DNA of 64,000 nt from Janthinobacterium sp. CG3. Lineage in GTDB: Bacteria; Pseudomonadota; Gammaproteobacteria; Burkholderiales; Burkholderiaceae_D. The stretch is from NCBI RefSeq assembly GCF_000344615.1, contig NZ_KB467824.1, positions 2,785,963-2,849,962 of the forward strand, in the 5' to 3' direction. Under the pieces are notes generated by a model that ran no database searches, had not been told where the DNA came from, and saw nothing but the letters and a program-made list of their open reading frames with translations. The position numbers were made by a program, and so were the translations under genes. Of this stretch, positions 7,740 to 14,886 are shown one piece after another (positions within the stretch are counted from its first letter, which is position 1; the number at the start of each line of letters is the position of its first letter).

Positions 7740-9308
7740 CTACCGAAAATCGGAAACCAACAATAAGCGCAAACGCTCAAAATCGACGGGCTTGGTGAGG
7801 TGGTGATTGAAACCGGCATCGAATGCAAGCTGACGATCTTTTTCCTGTCCCCACCCGGTCGAAGCGATCAAGGTCATAGATGAGCCTTCGGCCGTGGTGC
7901 GCAAGCGCCTAGCCAGTTCATAGCCGTTTATATCAGGAAGTCCGATATCGAGCAAAGCGACCTGGGGCTTGAAGTCGGCGACCATGTCGAGCGCTGCTTC
8001 GGCGGTATGGGCCGCCCTTACCTTACAACCGAACAACTCCAGTGCCATCGTTATTGTTTCAGCGGCATCCTTATTGTCGTCAACGACCATGACGCGCAGG
8101 TTAGCTTGCTGCAACTCGATTTTTTCCGCGGCGACGTGGCGGCTTACCGCGTCTGAGCTTAACGGCAACTGCAAGGTGAATTCGCTTCCTCTACCTTGCC
8201 CCGCGCTGCTGGCACAAATCGTGCCGCCGTGAAGTTCGACAAGTCCCCGTACCAGCGCCAAGCCGATGCCCAATCCACCCTTGGCCCGCTCCAGGGCCGG
8301 TTCAAGTTGGGAGAACATATCGAACACACTCGCCAGCGCGTCGTTCGGGATGCCGATGCCATTGTCGCGCACCCGCACTACGACATGCTCTTGGTCGCGC
8401 TCCAGCGTCAGCTTGATCAAGCCGCCGTCGGGCGTGTATTTCGCAGCATTGGTGAGTAGATTCAGGACAATCTGGACCAGGCGGGTAGCATCCCCGTCGA
8501 CAACGACAGGATGCGCGGGGAGCGAGAGTGTCAGCGTATGCCGGGCCGCCTGCATCAGCGTGGCGACATCCTGCGCGGCGCTGCGCAACAGCGCAGTCAG
8601 CTCGACCGGCTCCCGCTGCAGCTGCATACGGCCCTGGGAGATGCGCGACACCTCCATCAAATCGTCGATCAGCCGGGTCAAATGGCGCAGCTGGCGATCG
8701 AATACCGACAGTATCCGGTCGTCGGCCACGCCGTGGAACTTCATCTTCAGGACGTCGAGCGCGCTACGCATTGGCGCAAGGGGATTGCGAAGCTCGTGCG
8801 AAAGCGTTGCCAGGAACTCGTCCTTGCGGCGGTCAGTCGCGGATAGCTGCGCGTTGACCGCCTGCAGCAGCACTTCCGCTTCCTGGCGCGCCTCCAGCGC
8901 CGCTTCCGCAGTCTTACGCGCAACGAGCAGTTCTCGCTCATATTCCCGGCGATCCGATGCGATGAACAGCGCCCACTGATCCAACACGCGATCCTCGTGC
9001 TGCGAACGCATGATGTTAATCAGCATCGGCACGCGCTCGCCCAAGCGGTTACGTAAGTCGACTTGAATCTCGCCCACCGACCCTTTCACCTGGAGTATCG
9101 GAAGACAGTGCGTATGGTAGAACAAGCGCGCGCCGACGGGCAGCAGGTCTAGCATGCGCAGTTTGCCGGCCAGCTCGTTTTCTTCGTAACCGAGCCAGCG
9201 ACATGCACTGGCATTGGCCCTCAAAATCAGGCCGTTAGAATCGGCCAGCAATAGTGCGCAAGCCGCGTGCTCAAACAGAAAGTCGCCCGATGGCAGTGCC
9301 TCGCTCAT
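7740..9308 (-). CDS. PAS-domain hybrid sensor histidine kinase (PAS-HisKA-HATPase-REC)
   Basis: The 522-residue cytosolic protein has no membrane segments. An N-terminal PAS domain spans about 10-115, followed by a coiled-coil linker (120-165). HisKA has phospho-acceptor His171 (LSHELRNPL). The HATPase_c domain has the N box around 283-290 (NLLTNAAK), G1 DNGIGI and G2 GGLGIGLAL. A C-terminal receiver (403-520) has acidic pair DD410-411 and phospho-acceptor Asp454. The start at 9308 (MSEALPSGDF) lies 5 bases after the hydrolase stop, so the two are co-transcribed. The PAS segment (FYHTHCLPILQVKG) resembles PAS domains paired with RsbQ-type hydrolases, suggesting the kinase reads a ligand made or delivered by its neighbour. 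Output partner unknown. Confidence 0.85.
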   Translation of the reverse strand: MSEALPSGDFLFEHAACALLLADSNGLILRANASACRWLGYEENELAGKLRMLDLLPVGARLFYHTHCLPILQVKGSVGEIQVDLRNRLGERVPMLINIMRSQHEDRVLDQWALFIASDRREYERELLVARKTAEAALEARQEAEVLLQAVNAQLSATDRRKDEFLATLSHELRNPLAPMRSALDVLKMKFHGVADDRILSVFDRQLRHLTRLIDDLMEVSRISQGRMQLQREPVELTALLRSAAQDVATLMQAARHTLTLSLPAHPVVVDGDATRLVQIVLNLLTNAAKYTPDGGLIKLTLERDQEHVVVRVRDNGIGIPNDALASVFDMFSQLEPALERAKGGLGIGLALVRGLVELHGGTICASSAGQGRGSEFTLQLPLSSDAVSRHVAAEKIELQQANLRVMVVDDNKDAAETITMALELFGCKVRAAHTAEAALDMVADFKPQVALLDIGLPDINGYELARRLRTTAEGSSMTLIASTGWGQEKDRQLAFDAGFNHHLTKPVDFERLRLLLVSDFR

Positions 9309-9313
9309 CAGGG

Positions 9314-10117
9314 TCAGCGCAAAGTATGCGCGAGGAAGCTCTCGATGACCCTTGAGCTCTCGGTGGGCGCGCTCATGTGTGGACAATGACCGACGTTCTC
9401 GATGACGTGCAGAGTGCTGTTCGGCAAATGACAATGCAGGTAGTCACCAACGGCGCGTGGCGCGATCAGGTCGTCGCTGCATTGAAGGATAAGCGCCGGA
9501 ACCTCCGATTTAGGCACATCGGCACGATGGTCGGAGAGGAAAGTCACGCGGGCGAAGTGCTTGGCGATCTCAGGATCGTTGCGGCAAAAACTGTCCGTCA
9601 ATTCCTCGCGCAGCGCAGGCTGCTCAGGCACGCCCATGATCACAGGGGCCATACTGCCAGACCAGCCAAGATAGTTCGATTCAAGGGTACCAAGGAGTTC
9701 ATCAATATCCCCGCGACTGAATCCGCCGGCGTAATCGCCATGGTTGATATAGCATGGAGAGGGCCCAACCATCACTTGCGCGAGAAACCGTTCCGGCGCC
9801 TTGATCGTCGCAAGCAGTCCGATCATGTTACTGACGGAATGGCCGACAAACACCACGGGTCCGGTCGCGCACTCTTCGAGGATCTCGAGCAAGTCATCGG
9901 CATAACCGTGCAGCGTACCGTATTTCATCCGGTCATAGGCCCCGAGGTCGGACCCGCCGCTGCCAACCAGATCAAACGAAATGGTACGAAAACGTTCACC
10001 GAAGGCGGGGGTCAGAAAACGCCACATGGTCTGATCGCAGCCGAATCCATGTGCGAACACCATGGTAGCGGCCCCGTTACCCTCGATACGAACATTATTC
10101 CTTACTAACACGGACAT
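9314..10117 (-). CDS. RsbQ-like alpha/beta hydrolase (KAI2/D14-type fold)
   Basis: The 267-residue protein matches RsbQ in length and layout. The nucleophile is Ser94 in GHSVS (RsbQ Ser96), the acid is Asp215 or Asp216 (QCSDDLIAP) and His244 is in NVGHCPHM. FAHGFGCDQTMWR is the RsbQ oxyanion-hole signature. In Bacillus, RsbQ is needed for the PAS-phosphatase RsbP in the energy-stress pathway; plant KAI2/D14 receptors share the fold. Here the partner is a PAS histidine kinase starting 5 bases downstream, so I infer a hydrolase-gated sensory system. The start is the ATG at 10117 (MSVLVRNN). Codon use and GC look lower than in flanking genes, which suggests acquisition. Confidence 0.87.
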   Translation of the reverse strand: MSVLVRNNVRIEGNGAATMVFAHGFGCDQTMWRFLTPAFGERFRTISFDLVGSGGSDLGAYDRMKYGTLHGYADDLLEILEECATGPVVFVGHSVSNMIGLLATIKAPERFLAQVMVGPSPCYINHGDYAGGFSRGDIDELLGTLESNYLGWSGSMAPVIMGVPEQPALREELTDSFCRNDPEIAKHFARVTFLSDHRADVPKSEVPALILQCSDDLIAPRAVGDYLHCHLPNSTLHVIENVGHCPHMSAPTESSRVIESFLAHTLR

Positions 10118-10301
10118 AGGATTTTCCAAAGAGGATGTAACTGTTGCGCGAAACGGCGATTGTAGCTTGAACCGATGGGCAACGGCGCGCACGCGACAAC
10201 TTGCCTGGCAAGACGACATCGTCGCTTATTTCGCTTTCGCAGCCACTGGGAGTTTGGCCGTCAGCCGCGCCCGTTCCGCTGAATCATTATCCTTATATCA
10301 A

Positions 10302-10307
10302 TATAAT
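10302..10307 (+). promoter_or_regulatory. Possible -10 element of the cystine symporter gene
   Basis: TATAAT lies in an AT-rich island (about 10284-10316) in the otherwise GC-rich 347-bp gap between the hydrolase and symporter genes. No good -35 is visible 17 bases upstream (CTGAAT), which suggests an activated promoter. I see nothing else in this gap. Confidence 0.35.
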
Positions 10308-10464
10308 TGAATATTCGCGGCTAGGCCGGCGACGCCGGCGCGGCAATCCTGTACAGTGCCAAACCGGCCGCCGCTGTGGCGCCCGGCAAACTTGTATAAC
10401 ATGGTGTCGGCGCCAGCGCGCGCGGGCACCCGTCTCCCTAAGAAAACCAACACGAGGGCAATCA

Positions 10465-11865
10465 ATGGCAATTCACATACTCATCAACCTGGCCGTGGCG
10501 TTGGCCGCCTGCGCCGTCCTGTTCCAGTTGCAAAGCCGGCACGCCTCGTTCACCGTGCGCGTATTCACCGGCCTGGGCCTGGGCATCGTCCTCGGCGCCG
10601 CGCTGCAACTGATCTACGGCGCCGGCGCGCCGGTAGTGGCAGGCACCAACGACTACCTCGACATCGTCGGCACCGGCTATGTCAAGCTGCTGCAGATGAT
10701 CATCATGCCCTTGATCATGGTGTCGATCGTCGCCGCCGTCATCAAGCTCAAGGACGCCAACTCGCTCGGCAAGATCAGCGCCCTGACCATCGGCACGCTG
10801 ATGCTCACCACGCTGGTGGCGGCCGCCATCGGCATCCTGATGGCCAAGCTGTTCGGCCTGAGCGCGGTCGGCCTGACCGCCAGCGCCGCCGAGGCGGCGC
10901 GCGGCGAATACCTGCAGGGTTCGCTGGCGACGGCCAAGGCGATCTCGCTGCCGAGCATGCTAATCAGCTTCATCCCGTCCAACCCCTTCCTCGACCTGAC
11001 CGGCGCGCGCAAGACCTCCACCATCGCCGTGGTCATCTTCGCGCTCTTCGTCGGCGTCGCCGCCACCGGCATCGCCGCCAAAAAACCGGCGCTGTTCGCC
11101 TCGTTCGAGCAATGCGTCAAGGTCGCCCACGCCATCGTCATGCGCATGGTCACGCTGGTGCTGCGCCTGACCCCGTACGGCGTGTTCGCGCTGATGGCGC
11201 AGGTGGTGTCGAGCTCCAGCTACGCCGACATCCTCAACCTGATCAGCTTCGTGCTGGCCTCGTACAGCGCGCTGATCCTGATGTTCGGCGTGCACCTGGC
11301 CATCATCGCCGGCGTCGGCCTGAACCCGCTGCGCTACCTGCGCAAGATCTTCCCGGTGCTGGCCTTCGCGTTCACCTCGCGCACCAGCGCCGGCTCGATC
11401 CCGATGAGCGTGCAGACCCAGACCCGGCGCCTGGGCACGCCGGAGGGCATCGCCAACTTCGCCGCCTCGTTCGGCTCGACTATCGGCCAGAACGGCTGCG
11501 CCGGCATCTACCCGGCCATGCTGGCGGTGATGATCGCCCCCACCGTCGGCGTCGACCCGTTCACCGCCGCCTTCATCCTGCCGCTGCTGGCGATCGTCAT
11601 GATCGGCTCGGTCGGCGTGGCCGGCGTCGGCGGCGGCGCCACCTTCGCCGCGCTGATCGTGCTGTCGGCGATGGACCTGCCGGTGGCGCTGGCCGGCCTG
11701 TTGATCTCGATCGAACCGCTGATCGACATGGGCCGCACCGCCCTCAACGTCAGCGGCTCGATCACCGCCGGCACGCTGACCAGCCGGGTGCTGGGCCAGA
11801 CCGACATGGCGCTCTTCAACAGCGACGCCGAACTCAACCTGGACGAGGCCGAACTGGCCGCGTAG
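10465..11865 (+). CDS. tcyP: L-cystine symporter, TcyP-like (dicarboxylate/amino acid:cation symporter family)
   Basis: The 466-residue multi-pass inner-membrane protein belongs to the DAACS/GltP family. It resembles TcyP (YdjN) in length and N-terminus (LINLAVALAACAVLFQLQ, FTGLGLGIVLGAALQLIYG). Core transport motifs are visible: FAFTSRTSAGSIP (serine-rich re-entrant region), FGSTIGQNGCAGIYPAM and NVSGSITAG. TcyP imports cystine using the proton or sodium gradient. The start ATG is at 10465 after GAGGG. The gene stands alone. The stop is followed by a hairpin without a T run. Confidence 0.87.
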   Translation: MAIHILINLAVALAACAVLFQLQSRHASFTVRVFTGLGLGIVLGAALQLIYGAGAPVVAGTNDYLDIVGTGYVKLLQMIIMPLIMVSIVAAVIKLKDANSLGKISALTIGTLMLTTLVAAAIGILMAKLFGLSAVGLTASAAEAARGEYLQGSLATAKAISLPSMLISFIPSNPFLDLTGARKTSTIAVVIFALFVGVAATGIAAKKPALFASFEQCVKVAHAIVMRMVTLVLRLTPYGVFALMAQVVSSSSYADILNLISFVLASYSALILMFGVHLAIIAGVGLNPLRYLRKIFPVLAFAFTSRTSAGSIPMSVQTQTRRLGTPEGIANFAASFGSTIGQNGCAGIYPAMLAVMIAPTVGVDPFTAAFILPLLAIVMIGSVGVAGVGGGATFAALIVLSAMDLPVALAGLLISIEPLIDMGRTALNVSGSITAGTLTSRVLGQTDMALFNSDAELNLDEAELAA

Positions 11866-11873
11866 GCGGCACC

Positions 11874-11908
11874 GCCGTGCCCTTGGCTTTTTACGCCAAC
11901 GGCACGGC
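11874..11908 (+). terminator. Hairpin after the cystine symporter gene
   Basis: Thirteen-base arms 11874-11886 and 11896-11908 pair with one mismatch. No T run follows, so rho-independent termination is doubtful; it may be a 3'-end stabiliser. Confidence 0.4.
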
Positions 11909-12107
11909 CGCAACCCCCTCCTTGGCGTCCGTTTGGCGCACATCAAACCCCGTTCCCAGAAGTCCCCCTCGCGCCCCGATTCCGTCAACACGTCCGAACC
12001 ACGGGCGCGCCGGCCAGTCTAATTTTTGCCATCGGGATGCGCTCGAACGTCGGCTGATGGCTGCGGCCCGCCGTCCGCGCGCCGCACACCAAGGAAGGAG
12101 GGGCGAT

Positions 12108-13280
12108 ATGGCTTTCAATTTATACGACTCAAAAGGTTGCGCGCTGGACCGGCAGCGCTTCACCTGGCGCGAGCTGGTGCAAAATCCGATCAGCAAACTC
12201 GACGACGACGCCTTCACGCGCGTGCGCGTCATCCTCATGAACGGCGTCGAAACCGAAGCGATCCGCTTCCAGCACATGGCCGCGCGCATGAACGCCGACC
12301 TGCGCCTGCCGCTGGCGCAAATCCGCCGCGCCGAACAGCACCAGGCCACCACCGTCAACTGGCTGCTGGGCTCGGACCACTCGCCGCTGGAAACCACCAT
12401 CGCCTACGAGCAGGTGGCGATCGAGGTGACCGCCGCCGTGGCCCAGCGCGAACCGGACCCCTACCTGGCGCAGGTATACCGCTTCGGCATGCTGGAAGAC
12501 TTCGACCACCTGTACCGCTATTCGGCGCTGCTGGACCGGCTCGAAGGCAAGGACGCCAACAACATCCTGCAAAGCTACACCGACATCCTGCCCGGCCGCC
12601 CGACCATGCTCGAGCACCGCGCCCCGCAAGACGACCTGCGCGACCCGTACGACCGCGCCACCGCGCTGCCGCTGACCAAAATGCACGCGCTCACCATCAC
12701 CGGCGCGGAGTTCCAGACCCACGACTACTACATGAACGTCGGGCCGCTGTTTTCGGACCCGGTGGCGCGCCAGCTGTACGCCGAGATCGCCTCGATCGAG
12801 GAGCAGCACGTGACGCAGTACGAGTCGCTGCTGGACCCGTCCGAAACCTGGATGGAGCAGTGGCTGCTGCACGAGGCCAACGAGGTCTACAACTACTACA
12901 GCTGCGTGCAGCAGGAAACCAACCACCACGTGAAGGCGATCTGGGAGCGCTTCCTCGACTACGAGCTGGGCCATTTCCACATGGTCAGCGAGCTGTTCAA
13001 ACAGATCGAAAAACGCGACCCGAGCGAATTGCTGCCGCCGGCGCTGCCCGAGCCGATCGCCCTCAAGAGCCACCGCGAATTCGTGCGCCAGGTGTTGGCG
13101 CAGGAGGTCGACCTGCGCGCCAACGGCAGCCGCTTCGTCGACAAGCCGCAGGAAAGCGCGCAGTCGCGCGCCTACCGCGACCAGATGAACCGCGACGGTT
13201 CGCCCAGCGAGTCGGTGGCCGCCGGCTACGCCTGGGTGCCGGGCACGGAATTGAACCGCACCGTGATTGCCGTCGACTGA
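12108..13280 (+). CDS. Ferritin-like (diiron) domain protein, large
   Basis: I cannot name this 390-residue cytosolic protein, but it shows the ferritin-like signature. Two ExxH motifs lie in long helices: Glu226...Glu231-E-Q-His234 (EIASIEEQH) and Glu286-L-G-His289 (YELGHFH). Further acidic helices lie upstream. Such spacing fits a four-helix carboxylate-bridged diiron site. The length exceeds ferritins (about 160-180), and the N-terminal 150 residues look like a second helical region. The ribosome-binding site AAGGAAGGAGG (12091-12101) is unusually strong, implying high expression. The next gene, 32 bases on, is a different ferritin-like protein. Function (iron storage, peroxide consumption or another oxidase activity) is unknown. 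Confidence 0.72.
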   Translation: MAFNLYDSKGCALDRQRFTWRELVQNPISKLDDDAFTRVRVILMNGVETEAIRFQHMAARMNADLRLPLAQIRRAEQHQATTVNWLLGSDHSPLETTIAYEQVAIEVTAAVAQREPDPYLAQVYRFGMLEDFDHLYRYSALLDRLEGKDANNILQSYTDILPGRPTMLEHRAPQDDLRDPYDRATALPLTKMHALTITGAEFQTHDYYMNVGPLFSDPVARQLYAEIASIEEQHVTQYESLLDPSETWMEQWLLHEANEVYNYYSCVQQETNHHVKAIWERFLDYELGHFHMVSELFKQIEKRDPSELLPPALPEPIALKSHREFVRQVLAQEVDLRANGSRFVDKPQESAQSRAYRDQMNRDGSPSESVAAGYAWVPGTELNRTVIAVD

Positions 13281-13312
13281 CGGCGCGCGGGCACATTGCG
13301 AGGACCACCACG

Positions 13313-14077
13313 ATGACACAGACAGAACAACTCGGTATGAACCGCACCGGCATCCAGATGTCGCCGCTCGACAGCCGCGCCATGCAGGACGTCGGCGGCG
13401 CCGGGCCGGACGCTTTTTTCGACGACTCCGGCATCGCCAACCTGCGCAACGACTACATCGTCAACGCCGACCTGCTCGGCTCGGTGCCGCTGCCGGCCAC
13501 GCTGAAGGGCGTGGCCAAGGCCGGCGTCGCCGCGCTCAAGGGCGACAGCCCGCACATCCTGCTCGACAAGCTGGGCGAGCGGCTGGCCTTCGAGCGCACC
13601 GGCGCGCGCCTGTACGACGCCCTCATCACCAAATGCGAGGCAATGCTCGACGGCACCCTGAGCATGAGCATCGACGACCTGCAGGAAATCCGCGACGACG
13701 AGGCGCGCCACTTCCTGACGGTGGCGCGGGCCATCGAGGCGCTGGGCGGCGACGCCACGTCGCAAACCCCCAGCGCCGACCTGGTCGGCGTCGAATCGAT
13801 GGGGCTGGTGCAAGTGCTCAACGATCCGCGCACCACCATCGCGCAGTCGCTGCACGCGCTGCTGACGGCCGAACTGGCCGACCAGGCCGGCTGGGAGTCG
13901 CTGATCGCGCTGGCCGAGGAGCAGGAACAGTACGACATGGTCGGCGAATTCACCGTCGCCCTCGACGAGGAACGCGGCCACCTGCTGATGGTGCAGAGCT
14001 GGTACGAAGAGGCCATCGGCATCCCCGGAGTGCGGGAGATCGACGACGACAACGAGCTGGAGGAACTGCCGCCCTGA
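13313..14077 (+). CDS. Ferritin-like (diiron) domain protein, small
   Basis: This 254-residue cytosolic protein also has paired helical motifs: Glu130-A-R-His133 (DDEARHF) and Glu220-R-G-His223 (DEERGHLL), with further Glu residues (LAFERTG, TAELADQAGWE) spaced as in ferritin-like diiron proteins. It is not obviously homologous along its length to the preceding gene. The C-terminus is very acidic (EIDDDNELEELPP). Tight spacing after the upstream gene suggests an operon of two partner ferritin-like proteins plus a lipoprotein gene 79 bases downstream. Proteins of this kind are usually annotated only as ferritin-like; biochemical role unknown. Confidence 0.72.
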   Translation: MTQTEQLGMNRTGIQMSPLDSRAMQDVGGAGPDAFFDDSGIANLRNDYIVNADLLGSVPLPATLKGVAKAGVAALKGDSPHILLDKLGERLAFERTGARLYDALITKCEAMLDGTLSMSIDDLQEIRDDEARHFLTVARAIEALGGDATSQTPSADLVGVESMGLVQVLNDPRTTIAQSLHALLTAELADQAGWESLIALAEEQEQYDMVGEFTVALDEERGHLLMVQSWYEEAIGIPGVREIDDDNELEELPP

Positions 14078-14156
14078 GGTAGCGGCGTCGCGCACAGGTT
14101 GAACTTTTACCCGACTGGCAAACCTAACAGTTACCCACTTAAAGAAAGGAACGATC

Positions 14157-14585
14157 ATGATTGCACTGTCGAAAACCTCCAGAATCATCCTGACCGCGGC
14201 ACTGCTGAGCGCCATGCTGGGCGGCTGCCGCAAGACGCCGACCGACCAGACCGGCGCCGCCGGCACCAGCGGCACCGGCACCACCTCGGGCAGCAGCGGC
14301 ACCAGCGGCGCCACCGGCACCAGCCCTGGCGCCACCCCAAGCACCACCCCCACGCCGGACACGACCACGCCGCCCGCCACCACCACGCCGGGCACCACCA
14401 CGACACCGGGCGTCACTCCGCCCGACAGCGCCACCACGCCGGGCAGCACCATGCCCGGTAGCGGTACCACCACGCCTGGCACCACGCACGGCACCAGCGG
14501 CTCCTCGGGCACCAGCGGCACCAGCGGTTCCTCGAAGTCTGGCACTACCGGCACCGGCACCACGACGCCACCGAGCGGCGGCTAA
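14157..14585 (+). CDS. Low-complexity Gly/Ser/Thr/Pro-rich lipoprotein
   Basis: The 142-residue product has a lipoprotein signal peptide ending in lipobox LGGC (Cys near residue 23). The rest is a disordered tail built almost only from Gly, Ser, Thr and Pro (TSGTSG, TTTPGTT, STTPTPDTTTPP repeats), encoded by iterated GGCACC/ACCAGC units. AAAGGA precedes the ATG. Function is unknown; the tail could be an extended surface or periplasmic linker or a glycosylation substrate. Being downstream of two ferritin-like genes suggests co-regulation with them. The repeat DNA is prone to slippage, so length may vary between strains. Confidence 0.72.
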   Translation: MIALSKTSRIILTAALLSAMLGGCRKTPTDQTGAAGTSGTGTTSGSSGTSGATGTSPGATPSTTPTPDTTTPPATTTPGTTTTPGVTPPDSATTPGSTMPGSGTTTPGTTHGTSGSSGTSGTSGSSKSGTTGTGTTTPPSGG

Positions 14586-14614
14586 GGTCCGCGCCGCGTC
14601 GCGGGATCGGAAAT

Positions 14615-14644
14615 GGGGGGGGGGGGGCAGCTAAAATTAGCTGC
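14615..14644. repeat. Poly-G tract (13 G) followed by a perfect inverted repeat
   Basis: Thirteen consecutive G residues (14615-14627) are immediately followed by the palindrome GCAGCTAA-AA-TTAGCTGC (14627-14644). It lies 30 bases after the lipoprotein stop. Long G runs are slippage-prone and can also be assembly errors. Confidence 0.8.
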
Positions 14645-14706
14645 TCCCGGAACGGCGTAACCCGACAACGTTGGCCCAGAGCAGCGCGACGCGCTTCGGC
14701 CAACAT

Positions 14707-14734
14707 GGTCGGATTACGCTGCGCTAATCCGACC
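14707..14734. repeat. Dispersed palindromic repeat, family A, copy 1
   Basis: Perfect 10-bp arms GGTCGGATTA / TAATCCGACC surround CGCTGCGC. Related GGATTA/TAATCC and GGGTTA/TAACCC palindromes recur at 32120-32200 and 44212-44300. The 301-bp gap 14586-14886 also holds the poly-G tract and a terminator but no gene. Confidence 0.75.
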
Positions 14735-14823
14735 TACGACACGTTAAGTGAACGGCATTCCCCACTGTGCTCAGCTCGCGGCGGCACTTGCACCCGCAGG
14801 AATGCGCCCATGCTGGGCGCACC

Positions 14824-14856
14824 AAAAAAAAGAGCCTTCGTCGAAGGCTCTTTTTT
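14824..14856. terminator. Bidirectional intrinsic terminator
   Basis: The stem GAGCCTT-CGTCG-AAGGCTC is flanked by eight A residues on one side and six T residues on the other, so it can stop transcription from both directions. On the minus strand it terminates the efflux operon. Confidence 0.88.
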
Positions 14857-14886
14857 CGTGCGGCATGGCCGCCGCCGGCAAACGCG

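Noticed and set aside
10356..14077. Long overlapping plus-strand frames of 974 and 683 residues across the symporter and ferritin-like genes
   Set aside because: They are out-of-frame shadows; Arg/Pro/His-rich translation contrasts with recognisable proteins in the true frames.
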